A stretch of 6,348 nt of DNA from Deltaproteobacteria bacterium (GTDB lineage Bacteria; Desulfobacterota; Desulfobacteria; Desulfobacterales; JAFDCJ01), in assembly GCA_024277475.1 (NCBI GenBank), contig JAJRVC010000216.1, positions 1 to 6,348 of the forward strand, given 5' to 3'. The notes beneath the pieces are model-generated. The model was not told the DNA's origin, made no database searches, and saw only the letters and a program-made list of their open reading frames with translations. How positions within the stretch are numbered: position 1 is the stretch's first letter; each line of letters opens with the position of its first letter. The translations under genes were made by a program, and so were the position numbers. This document shows positions 1-4,928 of the stretch, piece after piece.

Positions 1-501
1 GCCCATCGCCTGCATGGTTTTAGCAATTTCCCTGCCGTTTCCGCCAAACCCGATAATCCCGCAGACACCGCCTCTAATCTCTTGATTAAAACCGAATCGA
101 TCGAATTTGCCTTCCTGCAGCATTTTGTTTTTAGAGATAAGTTTTTTCGCCAGCGCGAGGATCAAAGCCAATACATGCTCAGCAATGGGCCGGGCGAAAG
201 CCCCGACATTGCCGGCCACAAGAATATCAGGCGGAATAATCCCAAACGGGATGTTGTCGGCACCGGCGTAAATCAGCTGAATGAAGCGGACATTTTTCAA
301 CCCGGCGACTTCGGTGTGATCAATTTCCTTTTGAGAAAAACTCAAGGCAATAATAACTTCAGCCTCATTGAGCAATCCGACGCGTTCATGCCCCGCTTTT
401 TCTGCAAGGCAATGAACATCAGCAATGTTTTCCAGAACTTCCCGGTAGATATCTTTTTCTTCTTCACCGGGTTCGTAAGTCACTAAAATGTTTTTAGTCA
501 T
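1..501 (-). CDS. D-isomer-specific 2-hydroxyacid dehydrogenase, N-terminal part (truncated by window edge)
   Basis: An open frame of 167 codons reads from an ATG at 499-501 to the left edge without a stop. It belongs to the NAD(P)-dependent D-2-hydroxyacid dehydrogenase family (reversible 2-oxo acid to D-2-hydroxy acid; cytosolic). The N-terminal substrate domain begins MTKNILVTYEPG. The hinge helix typical of the family is seen at about residues 105-123 (PIAEHVLALILALAKKL), and the Rossmann dinucleotide motif GFGGNG is at 151-156, followed by REIAKTM. The catalytic Arg, Glu and His lie beyond the window, so cofactor and substrate cannot be settled. An in-frame stop 21 bases upstream makes this ATG the only sensible start, but no good Shine-Dalgarno sequence precedes it (the nearest GGGAG is about 30 bases away). 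It follows the M20 gene by 98 bases on the same strand. Next to a glycolate oxidase and a HOGA-like aldolase, glyoxylate or hydroxypyruvate reductase is a reasonable guess; phosphoglycerate dehydrogenase-type activity is also possible. Confidence 0.9.
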   Translation of the reverse strand, partial: MTKNILVTYEPGEEEKDIYREVLENIADVHCLAEKAGHERVGLLNEAEVIIALSFSQKEIDHTEVAGLKNVRFIQLIYAGADNIPFGIIPPDILVAGNVGAFARPIAEHVLALILALAKKLISKNKMLQEGKFDRFGFNQEIRGGVCGIIGFGGNGREIAKTMQAMG

Positions 502-529
502 TTTTATTACGTTTCGAGCTTAAATGATA

Positions 530-594
530 CGCTCCCATCGATCATTGCTATCATAACCATTTCAACCATCCTAAATGATCCTACCAATCTAAAC
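530..594 (-). repeat. Degenerate ~7-bp periodic repeat after the M20 stop codon
   Basis: Read on the minus strand, this spacer is built from loosely repeated words such as TTTAGAT, AGGATGG and GGTTATG in steps of 7 or 14 bases. It starts within about 8 bases of the M20 stop codon. The 10-mer TAGGATGGTT (plus-strand 564-573) is identical to a 10-mer just after the glcF stop (3488-3497), and TTTAGAT(T)GG is also shared with that site. No open frame or convincing hairpin terminator is present. The period is weak by eye, so the boundaries are approximate; the shared 10-mer is the firmest evidence. Confidence 0.45.
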
Positions 595-599
595 CTGTA

Positions 600-1904
600 C
601 TATATATTGCAGAGCCTCTTAACAATATCCATAAACACCTGCGTCCCTCTGATCATATTTTCTTCCGAAATCCTTTCATCTATGCCGTGAACCCGGTTAA
701 GGTCTTCCAGGCTGATCAACATGGGACACACGCCGTAGCAGGGAATGCCCTTGTCCCGAAAAAATCGTGAATCCGAGGCCCCGAATAAAAGTGAGGCCAC
801 TACTAGGGCGTTCGGAAAGTGTTCAAGATGAACGCCCCTTATAATCGAGAAATCTTCCGTATCCATTGGCGACTCGGTGGCCCTGTGTTGTTGCCCGGAC
901 TCGACCTTGATGTTTTCATCTGCCAACAGTTCTTTTACTTCAGCAAGAATTGTGTCCGGATCCGTTCCGGGTAACAAGCGGATATCCAGCTCCGCCTCAG
1001 CCCTGCTGGGTATCACATTGATTTTATCCCCGGCATTCATGCGGTTTAAACTGATCGTATTTTTAAGCATAGCCGACATCTGGGGAATGTTAATCATTCC
1101 GCTTTGGGATAAAATCTCGATGAGTGTTCCCGGCTTGCCGTCCTCAATATAGGGTTTTAAGAATTGCCATTCAGTGCTAAGTTGTTTAAAGTATTCGGCA
1201 ATCAGTGGGGTAATGATGACGGGGTTATCCTTTGCCAGAAGCCGGTTTAAAGCCTGCACAAGCTTCTCCAGCGCATTATCACCATGGGGAGTGCTGCCAT
1301 GGCCCGGAGGGCCGGTGCGGATCAGCCTGGCACGGCATACGCCTTTCTCGGCAGCGGAAATCATAAATAGCGGCCGTTCCGGAAACATGTTATTCAAACC
1401 GAAACCACCCTCGTTGATTACAAGGTCGGCCTGGAATTCATCGGCGTAATTTTTCAACAGGTAATCAATGCCATTTTTACCGCCGGCTTCCTCATCTGCA
1501 ACAGCCAGGAAAATGATATCGCGACAGGGCGTAAGCCCTTTCCTTTTTACTTCCAGGAAGGCAAGCAGTTCCAGGATTCCCTGTCCTTTCATATCCAGGG
1601 CACCGCGGCCATAAATAAAACCATCTTTAACCTCCCCGCCAAAGGGATCAACACTCCACTCATCGGCCCCGGCAGGTACGACATCGATGTGATTGAGCAG
1701 AATAATGGCGCCCTTTTCACCGCTTCCCCGAATAGCGGCCTTTATCGAACCTCGCCCGGCTGAGGCTTCGTAAATCTTATACTCGATGCCTTCTTTCTCG
1801 AAAATACGGGTAAAAAACGCAACCCCCTTATCTTCATTGCCGGGAGGATTTGTCGTGTCAATTTGCAGATACTGCGACAGTAATTTTACAGCCTCATGCT
1901 TCAT
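600..1904 (-). CDS. M20 family zinc metallohydrolase (ArgE/DapE/ACY1/CPG2-like)
   Basis: This 434-residue cytosolic protein (no signal peptide) has the full M20 di-zinc amidohydrolase layout. The metal-binding HxD is H72-I-D74, the bridging Asp is D104 in GALDMKG, and the catalytic base and metal Glu are E138-E139 in ADEEAGG. A further metal Glu is E165 in VINEGG, and the last metal His is H406 in NRVHGID. The dimerisation lid contains H202 in GHGSTPH, the residue that completes the neighbouring active site in this family. These enzymes hydrolyse an amide or peptide bond next to a free carboxylate (N-acyl amino acids, succinyl-diaminopimelate or dipeptides); the sequence alone does not choose the substrate. 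The length is normal. The start is supported by GAGGA at 1911-1915, six bases before the ATG. It lies 135 bases downstream of the aldolase gene and upstream of the dehydrogenase, so it is probably part of the same catabolic group. A true ArgE or DapE role cannot be excluded but the context does not favour it. Confidence 0.93.
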   Translation of the reverse strand: MKHEAVKLLSQYLQIDTTNPPGNEDKGVAFFTRIFEKEGIEYKIYEASAGRGSIKAAIRGSGEKGAIILLNHIDVVPAGADEWSVDPFGGEVKDGFIYGRGALDMKGQGILELLAFLEVKRKGLTPCRDIIFLAVADEEAGGKNGIDYLLKNYADEFQADLVINEGGFGLNNMFPERPLFMISAAEKGVCRARLIRTGPPGHGSTPHGDNALEKLVQALNRLLAKDNPVIITPLIAEYFKQLSTEWQFLKPYIEDGKPGTLIEILSQSGMINIPQMSAMLKNTISLNRMNAGDKINVIPSRAEAELDIRLLPGTDPDTILAEVKELLADENIKVESGQQHRATESPMDTEDFSIIRGVHLEHFPNALVVASLLFGASDSRFFRDKGIPCYGVCPMLISLEDLNRVHGIDERISEENMIRGTQVFMDIVKRLCNI

Positions 1905-1941
1905 GGTTTTTCCTCAACTTAATTAATCCGCCCTGAAAAAT

Positions 1942-1969
1942 AGCATATCCAGGGTTGTGGATGGTTCAA
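1942..1969 (-). promoter_or_regulatory. Possible sigma70-type promoter before the M20 gene
   Basis: On the minus strand TTGAAC (1964-1969) and TATGCT (1942-1947) are separated by 16 bases. They lie about 38 bases upstream of the M20 start codon and upstream of its GAGGA ribosome site. Both boxes match consensus at only four of six positions. The M20 gene may equally be read through from the aldolase gene 135 bases upstream. Confidence 0.22.
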
Positions 1970-2039
1970 TGAAAACTGATAAAACTTGTTAAATCAATTT
2001 TTTTCAGATATCGGCAACTGGAATGAATGATAGTAGCCT

Positions 2040-2936
2040 TTATTCTTTCAACAACTCGGCCTTTATCAGTATTTCCCTGATTTCTGATTTTTCTTTCTCC
2101 GAACTGGGCAGAAGAGGCGGTCGGGGGTCTCCGCCGAAATATCCCAGCATATCCATCGCCGCCTTCAGACCGGGAACACCATAGACAGCGGTGACAGCCT
2201 GATTTACTGGAATCATTTCAAGCTGCAATTTTTTGGCCTCTTCAAAATTGCCTTCCTGCACAAGTTGGAAAATCCGAACACAAATTTGCGGTGCAATATT
2301 GGCAAGAGCCAGCACGCCACCGACACAACCCAGGGCAAGGGCACCAAATAACGCGCCGGCAGTTCCGACAAGCAAGTTAAAACCGGCGTCGACATGATTT
2401 GCATATTCACCCAGCTGAATCACATTTCCGGTACTGTCTTTGATGCCGGCAATGTTGGGATGGCGGGATAATTGGGCCACCACCCCGCAAGCCATGTTAA
2501 TATGCGTAAATTTGGGAACATTGTACAACAAGATCGGGATCGGGGAATGATCCGCAATCGCAGTGAAATACGCAAGCAGGGCCGCTTTATTCATTTTCCC
2601 GCCATAATAGTGAGGACTGACCACCAAAGCGGCCCGGGCACCAAAACCGGCACAATCACACGTCAGTCCGATGGTCTCTGTGGTGGATTCACAGCCGGTG
2701 CCGGCAATGACCTGCATGTGGTTCGGCGTCATCTCAACAACCTTTGCGACGAACTCTCTTTTTTCTTTTGCGGACAGGTAAACATATTCCCCGTTCGATC
2801 CCATCGCTACCAGCCCTTTAAGGCCGGTTTTACTCCATTTTTCAATGTTGGCTGCCAGTCCATCATAGGCGATATTGCCGTTGAGAAAAGGCGTGGGAAT
2901 AGGAGGAAATATTCCATGCAAATTAATTTTTGACAT
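2040..2936 (-). CDS. DapA/NAL-superfamily pyruvate aldolase, HOGA1-like (probable 4-hydroxy-2-oxoglutarate aldolase)
   Basis: This 298-residue TIM-barrel class I aldolase has the Schiff-base lysine K166 in IAGIKDSTG, the catalytic tyrosine Y138 in LLYNVP, and the carboxylate-binding loop GSNGE at 46-50. Several stretches match what I recall of mitochondrial HOGA1: GSNGE instead of GTTGE, the GTGCESTTET segment near residue 79, HYYGGKMNKAAL near 109, SPIPILLYNVP, and VNQAVTAVYGVPGLK near 244. True dihydrodipicolinate synthase carries an arginine five residues after the catalytic tyrosine (R138 in E. coli); here that place is F143, which argues against lysine biosynthesis. HOGA1-type enzymes cleave 4-hydroxy-2-oxoglutarate to pyruvate and glyoxylate. 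The start is supported by AAAGGA at 2944-2949, about seven bases before the ATG. It lies between a glycolate oxidase and a 2-hydroxyacid dehydrogenase, which fits glyoxylate as the shared metabolite. Other 2-keto-3-deoxy acid aldolase activities remain possible. Confidence 0.88.
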   Translation of the reverse strand: MSKINLHGIFPPIPTPFLNGNIAYDGLAANIEKWSKTGLKGLVAMGSNGEYVYLSAKEKREFVAKVVEMTPNHMQVIAGTGCESTTETIGLTCDCAGFGARAALVVSPHYYGGKMNKAALLAYFTAIADHSPIPILLYNVPKFTHINMACGVVAQLSRHPNIAGIKDSTGNVIQLGEYANHVDAGFNLLVGTAGALFGALALGCVGGVLALANIAPQICVRIFQLVQEGNFEEAKKLQLEMIPVNQAVTAVYGVPGLKAAMDMLGYFGGDPRPPLLPSSEKEKSEIREILIKAELLKE

Positions 2937-2954
2937 CTTATTTTCCTTTTTAAA

Positions 2955-2983
2955 ATTTTACGGTTACGTCTTGAAATACTCAA
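2955..2983 (-). promoter_or_regulatory. Candidate sigma70-type promoter for the aldolase-M20-dehydrogenase group
   Basis: On the minus strand TTGAGT (2978-2983) and TAAAAT (2955-2960) are separated by exactly 17 bases, with four and five of six consensus matches. The predicted start point leaves a leader of only about 12 bases, which includes the AAAGGA ribosome site, so the fit is tight. Its position after the 566-bp non-coding gap makes a separate promoter for the downstream genes plausible. Confidence 0.35.
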
Positions 2984-3029
2984 AAATGACCATAAAGACA
3001 AGGTAAAAAACTGTTGCCAGGTTTCAAAA

Positions 3030-3085
3030 GACAGATAACGAAGAACGGGGGACAGATTTCAGAAGATGGAAAACAGATGATAGAA
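3030..3085 (-). repeat. Purine-rich degenerate heptad array (consensus near GACAGAT)
   Basis: Eight consecutive 7-base units can be laid out on the plus strand without gaps. GACAGAT occurs exactly at 3030-3036 and 3051-3057, AACAGAT is at 3072-3078, and diverged units such as AACGAAG and GATAGAA lie between. The spacing between the three best units is 21 bases each time. A period of seven cannot keep a reading frame, so it is not coding. It is a different word family from the array at 3347-3388. Strand is not meaningful here. Confidence 0.6.
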
Positions 3086-3222
3086 TTAGGTTGCAGCCCG
3101 CTCGGTGCGATATGACGGATTTTTAATGTATTCTGTAAATTTAAAAAAAAAGACGGAGCACAGTGATTCAATTCTTCGAGATTCAGCGGTTCGCTTGTTT
3201 TAAAATAGATAAAGCATAGCGT
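3086..3222. other. Unassigned non-coding segment between heptad array and fold-back element
   Basis: About 137 bases of AT-rich sequence with a nine-A tract near 3142-3151. I see no credible gene: the only minus-strand frame through it begins with TTG, has no ribosome site and runs on through the purine heptad array. No tRNA, riboswitch or terminator shape stands out. It could be a relic of a larger dispersed repeat that also includes the flanking arrays. Confidence 0.4.
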
Positions 3223-3348
3223 CATCAATATTGATAATCCCGTAAAAAGTCAAAATCCTCAAATTTCGATCTTTTAACCTATTGAAATTATTGACCCCAA
3301 AATTTGAAAATTGGCTCTTTTCGGACTTTTTACGAGTCCATCAATATT
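3223..3348. repeat. Fold-back (MITE-like) element with 25-bp imperfect inverted repeats
   Basis: The arms at 3227-3251 and 3324-3348 are inverted copies identical at 21 of 25 positions, including perfect blocks AATATTGAT and CGTAAAAAGTC. Pairing continues more weakly inward for about 24 bases (roughly 15 matches after a 2-base bulge), leaving a small central loop, so the whole segment can fold as one long hairpin. The 10-mer CATCAATATT also occurs as a direct repeat at 3223-3232 and 3339-3348. In the left copy it overlaps the perfect palindrome ATCAATATTGAT (3224-3235). This direct repeat could be a target-site duplication around an insertion of about 107 bases (3233-3338), or simply a result of the palindrome. 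There is no transposase frame and no T-tract after the stem on either strand, so an intrinsic terminator is not supported. Confidence 0.6.
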
Positions 3349-3388
3349 CGAAGTTCGACGTTGGGCGTTCGATGTTCGACATTCAATC
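3347..3388 (+). repeat. Heptad tandem array, TTCGAYG type
   Basis: Six adjoining 7-base units of the form TTCGANG lie on the plus strand. Clear copies are TTCGACG at 3354-3360 and TTCGATG at 3368-3374; the unit TTGGGCG between them and the last one, TTCAATC, are the most diverged. The array starts directly at the right end of the fold-back element. A plus-strand frame across it would give a low-complexity peptide containing FEVRRWAFDVRHS, which is a by-product of the repeat and not a gene. From general knowledge, similar TTCGACG/TTCGATG strings occur between genes in environmental Desulfobacterota and some other phyla. Confidence 0.72.
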
Positions 3389-3470
3389 AATTCACTCATT
3401 GGTTGCTTTATAAATAGGAGACCCGATCAGAAACACTTCAGCCGTGGAGCGAATTTTATGGGGACCCTCT

Positions 3471-3517
3471 CGCCATCTAAACGATCAAACCATCCTACTG
3501 TCTTAACCATCTAAACG
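3471..3517 (-). repeat. 17-bp spaced GATGG repeat overlapping the 3' end of glcF
   Basis: The minus-strand word GATGGTT occurs at plus positions 3505-3511 and 3488-3494, and a third, diverged copy (GATGGCG) is at 3471-3477: three copies exactly 17 bases apart. The 11-mer CGTTTAGATGG is repeated perfectly 34 bases apart (3507-3517 and 3473-3483). The first copy lies inside glcF and encodes its last residues (R-L-D-G) and leads into the stop codon. The word TAGGATGGTT is shared with the spacer after the M20 gene. Confidence 0.6.
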
Positions 3518-4762
3518 CTCCTGGCCGGCTACCACCTGCGATATGTGACGGACTTCCGTTTTTAAACCATGCCTGCGAATGCCGTAAGATAGCTGAATCA
3601 TGCAGGCCGGACAAGAAGTTACCAATATATCAGCATTGGTTTTTTTGAGATTTTCAATTTTTCGATCGAGCACTTTTTGGGAGAGGTCATAGTGGGATAG
3701 TGCATAGGAACCAGCTCCGCCACAACACCAATCCGCCTCAGGCATTTCTCTGTATTCGATCCCCGGTATATTTTTAAGAATTTCTCGGGGCTCTTTTACA
3801 AGCCCCTGACCCCGCGAGGCATGACAGGGGTCATGATAGGTCACTACCACAGGGTTATCCGGGAAGACGGATACGGGTTCGTTGGGTACGATCAGCTCCA
3901 CCATATCCTTAAAGAGAGATGCAACGGTTTTTGCCTGTTCATGACGTTTATCATCAGCGAAGATATCCGGATATTTCTTTAAAAACGAAGCACAGCTGGA
4001 ACAATCGGTAACAATGGCATCGAATTCACCCGATGCCAGAATATCCAGGTTTTTTCCGGCCAGCTTTTTGGCAGCATTTATGTCGCCATAGGAATGGGCA
4101 GGCAGGCCACAGCAACAGTTATTCAGCAAGGTAACCGTTTTGCCGATTTTTTTTAAAAGCCCCAGCGTTGCTTCACCGGCTTCCTGTTGAATGACGTCTA
4201 CGCCGCATCCTACAAAGTAACCGATACGCAGTGTCTCTCCACTGCCTTCATAAACGCCGGGCTTGATCTTATCCCGGAAAGGCATGGGCGGCAGTTTTTC
4301 GACGATCTCCTCAGCCTGGGAGAAATCGTGTCCGAAAACCCTCAATAACCCCAATGCACGGGCCAGGCTGGAGATTCCTGTATTTTTGCCCAGCGCCACT
4401 GCGCGGGCTGCCATATGTAACCGGCGGGGATAGGGTAGAAGATAGTCAAACAGCATTTGGTGAATGGGCTTGCGGGCGACTTTTTCAAGGTATTCTGAGC
4501 GGGCCTTAACAATCAGGTCTGCAGTGGGTACGGACGGCGCGCAATTGGCGGTACAGGCACCGCAACCCAGACAATCGTAAAGAGGTTCTTCAAGTTCTTT
4601 ATCCCACTCCAGACGTCCCTCGATGATTGCGCGTAAAAGGGCCAGCCGGCCCCGGGCGACCCCGGATTCGTGCCCCGTAGAGCGAAATATCGGGCAGGCA
4701 ACCTGGCAAAAACCACATTTATTGCACTGCGCAATCGCATCGTAGTGTTCTGATATATCCAT
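3503..4762 (-). CDS. glcF: Glycolate oxidase iron-sulfur subunit (GlcF)
   Basis: This 419-residue protein is the electron-transfer subunit that accepts electrons from the GlcD/GlcE flavoproteins and passes them towards the respiratory chain. Two 4Fe-4S ferredoxin-type motifs are complete: C13, C16, C19, C23 and C64, C67, C70, C74. Two CCG (cysteine-rich) domains follow. The first has C186, the C216-C218 run in NNCCCGLP, and C254/C257 in DCSSC. The second has C313 in DPCH, C346-C347 in DWCCGGAG, and C384/C387 in SCPAC. The length fits GlcF, and there is no signal peptide or membrane segment. The ATG start has GGAG at 4772-4775, nine bases upstream. It follows the glcDE fusion by 166 bases, which is loose for an operon but on the same strand. 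The last four residues (RLDG) are encoded by a copy of the intergenic GATGG repeat, suggesting that the original C-terminus was altered. D-lactate or another 2-hydroxy acid is an alternative substrate for the complex. Confidence 0.95.
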   Translation of the reverse strand: MDISEHYDAIAQCNKCGFCQVACPIFRSTGHESGVARGRLALLRAIIEGRLEWDKELEEPLYDCLGCGACTANCAPSVPTADLIVKARSEYLEKVARKPIHQMLFDYLLPYPRRLHMAARAVALGKNTGISSLARALGLLRVFGHDFSQAEEIVEKLPPMPFRDKIKPGVYEGSGETLRIGYFVGCGVDVIQQEAGEATLGLLKKIGKTVTLLNNCCCGLPAHSYGDINAAKKLAGKNLDILASGEFDAIVTDCSSCASFLKKYPDIFADDKRHEQAKTVASLFKDMVELIVPNEPVSVFPDNPVVVTYHDPCHASRGQGLVKEPREILKNIPGIEYREMPEADWCCGGAGSYALSHYDLSQKVLDRKIENLKKTNADILVTSCPACMIQLSYGIRRHGLKTEVRHISQVVAGQERLDG

Positions 4763-4860
4763 GTGTGAAAGCTCCGCTTCGCGTTAGGTTCGTGGATCGC
4801 TTCAGTCTTCGCTCTTCGAGCTACGCCCCGACAAGTCGCTTGAGGATGGAGGCAAATAAA
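4763..4860 (-). other. GC-rich repeat-like leader between glcDE and glcF
   Basis: Unlike the AT-rich remainder of the spacer, this segment is rich in GCGAAG/CGCTTC words: CGCTTC at 4775-4780 and 4798-4803 and CGCTTG at 4837-4842. Three adjoining 7-base units sharing TC-x-x-x-CT can be set at 4802-4822. A small hairpin, GCTC-TTC-GAGC, lies at 4811-4821. The GGAG that probably serves as the glcF ribosome site (4772-4775) lies in this segment. A minus-strand frame through it starts at TTG and runs into glcF in another register; it is not credible as a gene. Confidence 0.4.
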
Positions 4861-4886
4861 TTCTGAATCATTTTTTTTGAACTTTC

Positions 4887-4921
4887 TCGCCTCCAACCTC
4901 CTACCCTAAATATCAAACATC
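4887..4921 (-). repeat. G-rich degenerate heptad array after the glcDE stop codon
   Basis: Read on the minus strand, five 7-base units begin eight bases after the stop codon of the fusion gene. They start with GATGTTT and GATATTT and end with GAGGTTG and GAGGCGA. The plus-strand word CAACCTCCTA here resembles CAACCATCCTA after the M20 gene and AACCATCCTA after glcF, which puts it in the same stop-proximal repeat family, though more diverged. The next stretch towards glcF (4861-4886) is AT-rich with a run of eight T on the plus strand. Confidence 0.45.
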
Positions 4922-4928
4922 TATTCCC

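Noticed and set aside
82..486. Plus-strand open frame of 134 codons
   Set aside because: It lies opposite the D-2-hydroxyacid dehydrogenase, whose motifs are unmistakable on the minus strand; the plus-strand product has no recognisable family.
1931..1954. CCCTG...CAGGG hairpin between aldolase and M20 genes
   Set aside because: Only five base pairs with a 14-base loop and no T-tract; expected by chance.
2472..2933. Plus-strand open frame of 153 codons
   Set aside because: It is antisense to the aldolase gene, which has intact catalytic residues and a good ribosome site.
2980..3228. Minus-strand open frame of 82 codons in the large gap
   Set aside because: It starts at TTG without a ribosome site, passes through the purine heptad array and resembles no family I know.
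3224..3348. Fold-back stem as an intrinsic terminator for glcF
   Set aside because: The stem is long and AT-rich with no T-tract following it on the minus strand; a fold-back element explains the arms and flanking repeat better.
3030..3388. CRISPR-like array
   Set aside because: Units are 7 bases, adjoining and degenerate, with no spacers of 30-40 bases and no cas genes.
3311..3514. Plus-strand open frame of 67 codons
   Set aside because: It is made from one arm of the fold-back element, the TTCGAYG heptads and the antisense of the glcF end; its peptide is a translation of repeats.
3503..4762. Heterodisulfide reductase HdrD or LutA instead of GlcF
   Set aside because: The CCG domains are shared with those proteins, but the two N-terminal 4Fe-4S motifs, the length and the adjacent GlcD-GlcE partner point to GlcF.
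4513..4896. Minus-strand frame overlapping the glcF start
   Set aside because: It begins at TTG and overlaps glcF, whose 4Fe-4S and CCG motifs fix the correct register.
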